This document shows positions 55,134-64,000 of a DNA stretch of 64,000 nucleotides, one piece after another. Source of the DNA: Echinometra lucunter (Eukaryota > Echinodermata > Echinoidea > Camarodonta > Echinometridae); assembly GCA_029962745.1 (NCBI GenBank), contig CM057167.1, positions 16,985,704-17,049,703 on the forward strand. The letters run 5' to 3'. A program made the position numbers and the translations under genes. Within the stretch, counting starts at the first letter, position 1; each line of letters starts with the position of its first letter. A model generated the notes under the pieces. It worked only from the letters and a program-made list of their open reading frames with translations, did no database searches and was not told the DNA's origin.

Positions 55134-56816
55134 ATGATGCCAATGGAAATACAAATACAACTTGGAAAATTATCGAAGAAGTGTTGGGTACAAAAACACA
55201 CCCCCCCCCCCCCACCTAATGATAAAATCACTCTTAATGGATCTGAAATACTTGATCCAACTAATTATGCAAACTCATTTAATTCTTTCTTTACCAATAT
55301 TGGGCCCGAGCTTGCAAACAAAATTAATAGTCCCAACGCACATTTTAAAGATTACCTCTCATATCCAAATCAAGAATCTCTCTTTTTAACCCCAACAAAC
55401 CCCTCCGAAATAATCAATACTGTTCGTTCCCTTCATAATTCTAGATCTTCTGGTTGTGATTGCATTAACATGTCTCTTTTTAAGCAAATAATTCACCCTC
55501 TTGCTAGCCCTCTGACTCACATATTTAATAATTCCCTATCTCAAGGTGTTTTTCCAGATTTATTAAAAGTAGCAAAAGTTAATCCAATCTTTAAAAAAGA
55601 CAACCCTCACGAAATAAGTAATTACCGTCCCATTTCCTTACTTCCAACAATATCTAAAATTCTAGAAAAAATAGTTTACACAAGACTTTATAAATTCATT
55701 AACAAATATAATATTCTGAATTGTAATCAATATGGTTTTAGAAAAAAAATCTCAACAGATTTAGCATTACTTCAAATTTATGACAAAATAACAAATGCCA
55801 TAGCAAACAAAGAACACGTAATTGGCATTTTTTGCGATCTTAGTAAAGCATTTGACACCCTTAACCATGATATTTTACTCTTCAAACTCAACCATTATGG
55901 AATACGAGGTCAATGTCTCTCATTTTTTAAAGACTACTTAAATAATCGAAGGCAATATGTCAATTTTAACAGTTTCGACTCTGATTCTCTTTTAGTTCGA
56001 TGTGGTGTCCCTCAGGGTTCCATTTTAGGCCCACTTTTATTTTTACTCTATATTAACGACATCATTAGAACCTCCTCTATTTTATCTTTCGTTTTATTTG
56101 CCGACGACACCAATATATTTTATTCTCATAGAGACCTTAATTCATTAAACAATATCGTAAATTGTGAAATTAATAAAGTATCAAACTGGTTCAAAGCCAA
56201 TAAACTCTCTCTTAATACAAAAAAGACACATTTTATGTACTTCAGACACCATTCCCATAACAATAACACACCGATTTACATTAATATTGACGGCACCCCT
56301 CTAGAACAAAAAAAACAATCTAAATTTTTAGGTGTAATTATGGATGAATCTTTGACTTGGAATCAACACATACACCACGTTACGATGTCCGTTTCCAAAA
56401 GTATTGGGATAATTTCCAAGTTAAAATTCACTCTTCCTGACAGTACTTTATTCTTGTTATACAATTCGTTAGTCCTCCCTTATATAACATATTGTAATGT
56501 CGTCTGGGCAAATTGTGGTTCTTTTAAACTCAATTCTATCTTTAAATTACAAAAAAGAGCAATCCGTATGTGCACAGGGTCACATTACTTGGCTCATTCT
56601 GACCCATTGTTTCATAGACTCAAAACTTTGAAAATATTTGATATCAATACAATTCAAGTAGCCATCTTTATGTTCAAATACTTTAATAATCAACTTCCTC
56701 CGTCCTTTAATAATATGTTTAGGTTTAACAGGTCTGTTCATTCCTACCCAACCCGCTCATCAGGAAACCTTCATCTCACCAACCCTAAGTTATTAATAAC
56801 TCATAAATCAATTTGA
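55134..56816 (+). CDS. LINE reverse transcriptase portion
   Basis: 560 residues as an open frame. The first ~27 residues are out of frame, because the true frame is restored only at the C-run (55200-55213). RT motifs are intact: NYRPISLLPTISKILEKIV (about 163-181), FCDLSKAFDTLNHD (motif A, 233-246), GVPQGSILGPLLFLLYIND (motif B, 291-309), LFADDTNIF (motif C, catalytic Asp pair at 324-325), a KLSLNTKKT segment and FLGVIMDESLTW. It stops at a TGA (56814-56816), after which the same frame continues through PDIWNNFPDNIKSC to a natural stop at 56940-56942. The TGA is probably a CGA-type transition. The frame is the same as that of the endonuclease portion, so the two frameshifts compensate. Confidence 0.88.
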   Translation: MMPMEIQIQLGKLSKKCWVQKHTPPPPPNDKITLNGSEILDPTNYANSFNSFFTNIGPELANKINSPNAHFKDYLSYPNQESLFLTPTNPSEIINTVRSLHNSRSSGCDCINMSLFKQIIHPLASPLTHIFNNSLSQGVFPDLLKVAKVNPIFKKDNPHEISNYRPISLLPTISKILEKIVYTRLYKFINKYNILNCNQYGFRKKISTDLALLQIYDKITNAIANKEHVIGIFCDLSKAFDTLNHDILLFKLNHYGIRGQCLSFFKDYLNNRRQYVNFNSFDSDSLLVRCGVPQGSILGPLLFLLYINDIIRTSSILSFVLFADDTNIFYSHRDLNSLNNIVNCEINKVSNWFKANKLSLNTKKTHFMYFRHHSHNNNTPIYINIDGTPLEQKKQSKFLGVIMDESLTWNQHIHHVTMSVSKSIGIISKLKFTLPDSTLFLLYNSLVLPYITYCNVVWANCGSFKLNSIFKLQKRAIRMCTGSHYLAHSDPLFHRLKTLKIFDINTIQVAIFMFKYFNNQLPPSFNNMFRFNRSVHSYPTRSSGNLHLTNPKLLITHKSI

Positions 56817-56942
56817 CATTATGGTCCTGATATTTGGAACAACTTTCCAGACAATATTAAGTCATGTTCAACAATATACTCATTTAAAGCCACTATTAAA
56901 AGAAAAACCATTGAATCATATGCATCCCCCTCTTCAAGTTAA
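56817..56942 (+). pseudogene. LINE ORF C-terminal tail beyond premature stop
   Basis: 41 in-frame codons after the TGA read HYGPDIWNNFPDNIKSCSTI and on to a TAA. GP.IWN.LP..IK is the usual end of this LINE group, showing that the TGA at 56814 is premature. Confidence 0.85.
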
Positions 56943-57131
56943 TTATTCAACTGCCCTTTACTGCACCCGCACCTGCACCTGCATTGCACCCACTTGATCA
57001 ATGAAGAAATAAATTTATGTACCATTTTACGAGGCCGGCATCATTTTCAAGCTTAACCGCTCACGATGGCGGTCTCCTGCATTCATTTAAACTGTTATTT
57101 TCTTTCGATTGAATATTGCTTCTTGTTGATA

Positions 57132-57631
57132 NNNNNNNNNNNNNNNNNNNNNNNNNNNNNNNNNNNNNNNNNNNNNNNNNNNNNNNNNNNNNNNNNNNNN
57201 NNNNNNNNNNNNNNNNNNNNNNNNNNNNNNNNNNNNNNNNNNNNNNNNNNNNNNNNNNNNNNNNNNNNNNNNNNNNNNNNNNNNNNNNNNNNNNNNNNNN
57301 NNNNNNNNNNNNNNNNNNNNNNNNNNNNNNNNNNNNNNNNNNNNNNNNNNNNNNNNNNNNNNNNNNNNNNNNNNNNNNNNNNNNNNNNNNNNNNNNNNNN
57401 NNNNNNNNNNNNNNNNNNNNNNNNNNNNNNNNNNNNNNNNNNNNNNNNNNNNNNNNNNNNNNNNNNNNNNNNNNNNNNNNNNNNNNNNNNNNNNNNNNNN
57501 NNNNNNNNNNNNNNNNNNNNNNNNNNNNNNNNNNNNNNNNNNNNNNNNNNNNNNNNNNNNNNNNNNNNNNNNNNNNNNNNNNNNNNNNNNNNNNNNNNNN
57601 NNNNNNNNNNNNNNNNNNNNNNNNNNNNNNN
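57132..57631. other. Assembly gap (500 N)
   Basis: Exactly 500 N. ORFs crossing it are artefacts. Confidence 0.99.
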
Positions 57632-58664
57632 AAAAAAAAACCGCGGAAAAGGGGTATTTTTTCAGGTGTAGGCGCGGAACGCGCGGAACGCCAAATGTCA
57701 AAAACGCCCAAAAATGAAAAAAAAAAAGCCTAAATCACGATAATCTAAAACGCGGAAAGGGTATGTAAAATAATTTCTGTACAGCTGGTAGGTATGAAAT
57801 ACCCCTCTCCCCCAAAAGAAAATAAAACACTACCTCATATTCTAGGGGCTAAGGGTTAAGGAGTTTGAAGAAAATAAAGAATAATGGTAGACAATATCAC
57901 TATTTGTCACGATTATTTGGATTTTTTCTACTCCTGTAAATTATGTTCATCTATACGCTACAAATCTTTTGTTTGTTAATTTTATTTTCCTTGTATATAT
58001 CTATTCAGTATTTTTATCACGACTTCGTTGAAAATGAGCTTTTACCTGAACATCTGCTGAATGCAAGCACAATTGTATGTTGTTTCATCCGTCAATAAAT
58101 AAAATAAACAAACAAACAACAAGACGTGGGATTGAGGGCGGGGTCATGCAATTATAACAGGCCCCTTTTTTCATTTAAATCGTGGCTAACTTAACTCACC
58201 AGTGGGCCTATGGTACCGATAGTAAGAGAAAATTTTAACTCATGATATGTCATTACAGAACTAAAATGTTAAGCTCATATGGTGAGAGTGATCAGTTCGT
58301 CACGGACGGTCCATCACGGACATTTTAAAAATCCCAACTTTAAAGGCCTGTAAAAATTAAGTGACAATGTATCATGGATTTATCATGAATGGTGTGACTA
58401 AGTATTTCCCCACCTTCTTTGGAATTTCATCTTTCCTTCTTTTCGTGAATTTCTTTTGTCTGTTTTACTCCTTTTCTTTTGCACCTCCGACTCTTTCTCT
58501 ATTCGATTTCGCCTTTCTCTCTCTCTCTTTCTCAGCGGTTTAGGACTTCTTTTTTTGTGTGTGCGTGCGCGGATGTGTGTGTTTGTGCGTGTGCGATTGT
58601 GAGTGCTTTTTGTTGTTACTTCTTTTTTTCACTTTTTAAAATACCTTTTTTACAATTATACATA
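57632..58664. other. No gene seen; unassigned sequence
   Basis: Starts with an A-run after the gap. 'caataaataaaataaacaaacaaac' near 58094 looks like a retroelement 3' tail, but no body was identified. TC and GT tracts near 58500-58600. Confidence 0.4.
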
Positions 58665-60281
58665 TATAGGTTTTCCCGGTCAATTTCATACTTTTTCCAT
58701 TCCAATTCATGAACATGCATCCAATTTCACGTAACGCACGCCCCGCGAAGACATTCGGGCTTTCAAATTCCGAATCCGATCGATCAATTTCATTTATGGG
58801 CGCTCTTATTTCCTTTCCGTAAATCAAAATCACGCATGAGCGTTCAATTTCCAAATGCGAGCATTGTATTTCCTACTTGCGCATTCAAATTCACCTCGTA
58901 GTCACGATGACGCTGTTTTGGGCGTTCAATTTCATTTTCAGGCGATCAATATCCTACTTCGTGCACTCAATTTAGTGGAGAAGATAAAAGGGGGTTATGA
59001 GGGGGAGATTTTTGTGAAGATTGGCCAATATGATGGTCATAATTACCCAATTATTTGTTGAAAATTAATGTACCAAAATTTTGGTTGATTTTGACTAATT
59101 TTTTGGTCAGACACAAATTCACCAATACATTGGTTATTTTGACCAATCCCTTTTTGGAATGTACACAATCTACCCGCACATCCGTCACCCCTAACACACA
59201 CACAAGAAAAAAAAAATCCCATTTTCGTAGGCTTCTAGTATGCTGATTCTTTTTTTTTTTAAGGGTTCTTTATTGTTCTGAGTTTGTATCTACTTACAGT
59301 GACATCCATAATTACATGGATGATATGAATATACAAAGATAGGAAGAAAACTCCGATGAGAGTTATAGTGTTGAGTTTCAAATTTTCGACCTGTATTTAG
59401 ATCATCTTCAGGAGCTGAGGTAAACTGAACAAGAACTGTTTTTGTACCAATTTCTGATACAATTAGATAAGAAGGCATCAAAATGTTGAGTTTACCTCAG
59501 TTTCTGAAGATGATCTAATCAAAGGTCGAGAATTTGAAACTCAACACTGTCATGACTATGACTCTCATTGAAGTTTTCTTCCTATCTTTGTATATTTACA
59601 AATGAATGATATCATGTCCTTATATGTTCATGTATACTAACTTCAATAATTTAACAGCATAACGACATAATTTCTAAATTACACTCCTTTATGACGCCAC
59701 CCATTAAAAGACAAAATCACAACACTAACAACTTAGCGTCAATTAAAAAACCAACAAACAACATGATCTCAAAATCTCTCATGTGGAAGCCTAAATAAAC
59801 AGCAATATGAAATGTTTATAATTTCCATCTTACCAGTTTCAATGGAGGCATTTATGGCATAAATCTAAAATATTGGACTTAAGCATGATAACCTTATGGC
59901 AAATGTATTGCCAAAGAAGCACAATTTATTCAAAACTAAGTGAAAAAACACCCACATTGACCCCAAGCTAACTAAATGCAATGAATCTTTTAAATTGAAT
60001 GCACTTATTTGGAACTTGGTTGCCTTTTCACGAATATGAATGACCAAGGAGATTCGGTCGCCGGCTTGAAATGAATTTGATTGCCCATTTATCAAAAAGC
60101 ATGCTCTTACTTTGAATTTGAATGACCCAAATGAACAATTGATTGCTCGGATAGTGAATCTGAATGACCCAATTTGAATCTGAAAGCCGCTTCAGAGCTG
60201 CGAGCGTGAAATGCGGGAAATTGAATGCTCGGAATATGAACCTGAATGACAAAATCATGAAATTGACCGGGAAAACCTATA
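58665..60281. mobile_element. 1.6-kb TIR element with modular subterminal repeats
   Basis: Both ends carry AGGTTTTCCCGGTCAATT and further matching bases (22-bp perfect inverted repeat), flanked by ATAT on each side as a possible target duplication. Inside the left end, 'ttcaatttc' or 'attcaaattc' recurs every ~25-35 bp (58680-58975). Inside the right end, the inverse 'gaatttgaatgacc' and 'gaaattgaatg' recur (60010-60260). No transposase is present. A separate hairpin lies in the middle. Confidence 0.8.
59318..59612. mobile_element. Hairpin element nested in the 1.6-kb TIR element
   Basis: Left arm 59318-59426 ('atacaaagataggaagaaaa'.. 'agatcatcttcagga') and right arm 59488-59612 are inverse copies with few mismatches. 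The loop is about 60 bp. Confidence 0.8.
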
Positions 60282-61175
60282 TTATATCAAGTCCTACGTC
60301 ACCCTCGACCCAAGCTTTTGCTTGTAGAGGTGTGTCCTCCAATTATTTATATAATTACGTTGATTGTATATTATGTCGTATATTTTGTTATCAATATCGA
60401 GAATGTCAGTTTGTTGTATTCTTTTTCTTTTTTGCTGTTGATTTCAATAATTGGAAATAAATGTGTTTAAATTGAATTGAATTGAAGTGTTCTGAGAAGT
60501 ACGTGAGTTGGTTGTCATGGTTTCCTATTCAAATGCAAAGAAAAAAGATTCTATGTCACGGACAGTAAAGATAGATATTAGGTGCATGACCTTCTAGTAG
60601 GCCTACTCTTATGCTATTTCTATTCAAATAAATAATTGTCGAATATTTTCAAGTACAGTTTAGTCACAATTAGCTTCTCTATCATCCATTTAGAGTTGGA
60701 AATCGTACCCTTGATTTTGTAGGAGATGTCAAAATGGTGTGTCACGGACGGACATTTTGCCGTTAAAAAAATGCAATTTCTAACAACACCTCTTCAGAAA
60801 ATGGTTTGGTCCAAAGAAGTACCCATTTCAGAACTTGCTAAGGAGCCATATACAAACAATTCGAGATACAAATAAAGTTGGATTAGACTCTCAACGTAGG
60901 ATACCACGGACAAAATGTTTCTCTGCACTGATCACACTCTGTTGCATAAAGCATAGTGAAATTGTATCTATTACAGATACAGAACGTGCACGAAATAAAT
61001 TATCGTGCTATAGGCACAGGCTACATTTTCTTTGAAAGAGGCCAAGGCAAGGTTAACGTATCTGTAAATTGTTCGGCCATTCATTATGAATGCATATTGA
61101 CTATTATCTCTTTCCCCTATAATTAATTACATTATTATTTTTTTAATGTTTTGTTTTTGTTGTTCGTTTTTATAG
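60282..61175. other. Presumed intron/intergenic sequence upstream of the EGF exon
   Basis: AT-rich. 'cacggacggacattttgcc' near 60745 echoes 'cacggacggtccatcacgg' near 58300. No further EGF exon was recognised here. Confidence 0.45.
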
Positions 61176-61289
61176 GATCGAACGTGTGTGCATCCTCACC
61201 CTGTCGAAATGGGGGTACTTGTAATGATCTTGATTTGGATTACCCCTGTACATGTATTACAGGCTTTGGAGGAATACACTGCGAAACAG
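61176..61289 (+). CDS. EGF-like domain exon 1 of a multi-EGF protein
   Basis: A 114-bp exon between a T-rich acceptor (..TTTTTATAG) and donor AG/GTATTA, phase 1-1. It encodes one EGF module with six cysteines: SNVCASSPC, NGGTC, then YPCTC, and GFGGIHC. The segment C-N-D-L-D-L-D-Y-P-C-T-C fits the Asx-hydroxylation consensus C-x-[DN]-x4-[FY]-x-C-x-C. The D-x-[DN]-E calcium-binding lead is missing before the first Cys. The symmetric phase allows exon shuffling and splices in frame to the exon at 63675. It is probably part of a secreted or membrane protein of the fibropellin/Notch-like multi-EGF type. The rest of the gene lies outside the recognised sequence. Confidence 0.88.
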
Positions 61290-61503
61290 GTATTATATTA
61301 ATGCCTATTAGTGGTCCTTATTACCCTGTTATTGATAAATAAAAATTTATTTCGTTTCTAAAAAAACATACAAGAGATGAAATCCGACAATCCTTTGGTG
61401 TGACATCAGTAAGTGTCTAACTCTTTGCTTAAACATTCCTTGCTTTGAATCTTGTATATTATGCGTGGACGAAAATTTTGCTTACAGATGCGTTTGCACC
61501 TCT

Positions 61504-61671
61504 GGGGCCTGTTGCATAAAACATACTGTAATATAAACTTTGCTATTATAGTAATGGAATACTGGATTTTGATTGGCTGTTGAGCATGCATGGCATGTTG
61601 CTCAACATCCAGTCAAAATCCAGTATTCCATAAAGAGTTACTATAATAGAAAGTTTTATGCAACGGGCTCC
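61504..61671. mobile_element. MITE-like hairpin in the EGF intron
   Basis: Begins GGGGCCTGTTGCATAAAA and ends TTTTATGCAACGGGCTCC. Centre: 'atactggattttgattggct' paired with 'agtcaaaatccagtattcca'. The arms are almost continuous, with a central GAGCATGCATGGC-type loop. Confidence 0.85.
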
Positions 61672-62194
61672 TGGTTTCCAGGGGATCCGATGCAAATTGA
61701 GTGAGAATGGCCTACTATTGACTTAAACCTAGACGAATAGATAACAAGTGTAAGAAAACATATAAATCTCCTTTGTGTGTATATACATACAGTTACACGT
61801 ATACATGTATGTAATGTTTCTTAACATTTCTTCTTTGCCAGTATAAAAAATAAAAAGGTATAGATAAAAAAAAAATAATTATGAGACAAAAAAGAATAGG
61901 CTAAACTTCGAGCCTTGTATCCAGCTATGATCGAGATTACGACTATTATAACTTCATTCATTTTTGTCTCAACCCTTTTTACATTCCAACATGGACTTGA
62001 ACACATGTAGACATTTAATCATTTAACCCTAAAAGGCCCGGGTGCATTTTTTTCCATCAGGTCTTGCGCACCCGACACGAGAGGGCAGTACTTTTGAGGC
62101 GACTTTCACGTGAGGGGAAAAACACTCATGTCTGAGAAGTTAAGACTAGAAATAAATCTGGGTATAAAGGAATAAAGTGCACTCACTGTCTCGT

Positions 62195-62281
62195 CGACTG
62201 CTAGTGGCGCCGTGGTTTAAACCACTGTCAGAGTTCGATATATTAGTCATGCTAGTCAAGGGTTCGAATCTCTGTGACGTA
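62195..62281 (+). mobile_element. tRNA-like SINE head fragment
   Basis: Contains 'gtggcgccgtggttta' (A-box-like region) and 'agggttcgaatctctgtg' (B-box GGTTCGAATCT) about 50 bp apart, as in tRNA-derived SINEs. No CAA tail or body was identified. Confidence 0.55.
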
Positions 62282-63487
62282 TTTTTTTGTCGTTATGAAA
62301 TTGATGACAATGGCGTTTATTCCGTTGACAAAGTCGCTGATAGACGATCTTCACTGTCACCCTCAGATCACACTACAGAGTCGTCTCAAAAGTACTGGCC
62401 TCTCGCGTCGGGTGCACTAGTACTGACGAAAAAAAAAAAGAAATCACGGCCCGGGTACGGTCGCAGTCGATGAGACGTTTAATAATTTTTTCTTCAAATC
62501 TCAAGCATCTTTTGAGATCGAATTCACGACGTTTGGGCATGTGGTTCACAAGTTACGTAGCACTTTGTGCTTGCATGTAAGACAAAAATTGCTCAAAAAC
62601 GTGATTTCATGTAGGTTACAATTTCAATACGAATCGTGTTTTCAGTCAAAATTCATAAATGTATATTTATTTCTACTTTTGCTGATTAGAATTAAATAAT
62701 TTCATGCTGTTTTTGATCGCAAAAGTACCCCAACAAATTTCATCAAAAAACATTAAAAAGCAAAAGGGTAAAAGACAAAAAAAATCATATGTAATTCAGA
62801 TTACAATAAAATACATAGGAAATCAATCTGATACCGTATTTTTTTTTTTTTTTTTGGTCTAGATCGAAAGCTAGCTGTTTTGGAGCTTTATTTCATGATT
62901 TAGATTAAAATTTTTATTTCACGTATATATCAGCATAGTTAATTGAAAAATTAATCGAAATCATTTTGGAGCAATTAATTATACAGTTTTGTAGATTACG
63001 TTGTGGGTGACGTGCGTGCCGATTTTAGTGGCGATTGCCTCGTTGACAGCCAAGATCTCGGGGGGGGGGGGGGTAGATTCTATCCCCCCATAGCAACAAA
63101 GATAAGCACATGTATGCTGATTTCCCTTCCCCGTTATTATTTTTACTATTTATGATATTTTTTATAACAATATAAGTGAATTTATAGATCCATCGAGGTG
63201 AAATTGACATTGAAATTGTGTATTGTAGTTTTCTTTGGGTGCAACTTTGTGTCAAATGACAATTTGAATAAGATGAATTGGAAATGGTTGCTTTCACAAA
63301 ATTAAAATAGTGTTGTCAGTAAAATGGAAGCACATAATGGACATGGTTGGATGGAGGAGGCTGACTCATAAGAATAAGAGAACAACCTAGTCACTGCAAA
63401 AAGTGTCTAGACCAAAATCAGCCTTTTTGGAGCTTCATTTCAGGATATAGAGAAAAATTCCGATTTCACGCATAATGGAGCAATTAA

Positions 63488-63820
<333 letters not shown>

Positions 63821-63854
63821 TAATTCGATTTCATGGAGAGGAGTGTCGAATATT

Positions 63855-63960
63855 GAAGGTCATAAGTTCGAACCTTGCTGCGGAATTAGTGTCCTGTGGC
63901 GAGACATTAATTTACATTTGCCACTCTCCACCCAGGTGTTGGTGGGTACCCGGTAGGATG
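63855..63960 (+). mobile_element. SINE-like fragment after EGF exon 2
   Basis: 'aagttcgaaccttgctgcgg' (B-box-like), 'ttgccactctccacccaggt' and 'gggtacccggtaggatgcag'. The middle phrase is shared with 29320-29345. Confidence 0.5.
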
Positions 63961-64000
63961 CAGAAGTCAGTGTTGTTTGCATGGAGGAGGCTGACTCATA

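Larger units (their letters stand above)
53401..57030 (+). mobile_element. Jockey/CR1-group-like LINE, near full length
   Basis: One long reading frame encodes AP-endonuclease, linker, reverse transcriptase and the C-terminal 'PDIWNNFP' region. A short GC-richer 3' end contains AATAAA at about 57007. Jockey, CR1, L2 and Daphne-like clades share this plan, and the clade cannot be fixed by eye. Damage is limited to two homopolymer frameshifts and one premature stop. The 5' boundary is uncertain. Confidence 0.85.

Noticed and set aside
62177..62473. 98-codon ORF possibly an additional exon of the EGF gene
   Set aside because: No EGF cysteine pattern. It overlaps a tRNA-like SINE fragment.

Overview
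This window is non-coding-rich, AT-rich animal (metazoan) genomic DNA. Three runs of exactly 500 N are assembly gaps. The following point to a marine deuterostome, most likely an echinoderm and perhaps a sea urchin: intron-split EGF exons with canonical splice sites, tRNA-derived SINEs, Jockey/CR1-like and Tx1/L1-like LINEs, many short inverted-repeat elements, GACG tetranucleotide satellites and scattered TACATGTA motifs. The species assignment is inference. Nothing looks bacterial or viral.

Layout. 1-13 kb: simple repeats, minisatellites and small hairpin elements with no recognisable gene. 13.8-15.2 kb: a TIR element inserted in a tandem repeat that ends in a GACG satellite. 16-19 kb: a dispersed GCTCGCTTCGCTCGC repeat and a 26-bp minisatellite split by a LINE 3' fragment. 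19-25 kb: a TIR pair, a complete tRNA-Gln-derived SINE, and a candidate last exon plus 3'UTR of an unknown minus-strand gene (24040-24571). 26-27.5 kb: dispersed repeat with a tandem duplication. 27.56-33.94 kb: a 6.4-kb inverted repeat with arms of about 3 kb and a 432-bp loop. 36.1-44.0 kb: a block bounded by inverted 90-bp repeats. It holds a minus-strand Tx1/L1-like LINE that has lost its reverse-transcriptase core, an inserted TIR element full of 161-bp units carrying DR1-type TGACCT repeats, an inverted repeat next to ORF1, and a second TGACCT-rich array. 47-49.3 kb: nested TIR elements. 51.7-57.0 kb: a plus-strand Jockey/CR1-like LINE with intact catalytic motifs, two homopolymer frameshifts, one premature stop, and tandem ~745-bp units upstream. 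58.7-60.3 kb: a 1.6-kb TIR element containing a second hairpin. 61.2-63.8 kb: two 114-bp phase 1-1 EGF exons of a multi-EGF extracellular protein.

Only the EGF exons, and less certainly the minus-strand terminal exon, are likely host coding sequence. The remainder is mainly transposable elements, their nested remnants and satellites. No coherent new enzymatic system is visible. The most unusual structures are the 6.4-kb inverted repeat with a truncated mobile element at its loop, the RT-deleted Tx1 element with its DR1-satellite insertion, and the LINE with repeated upstream units.
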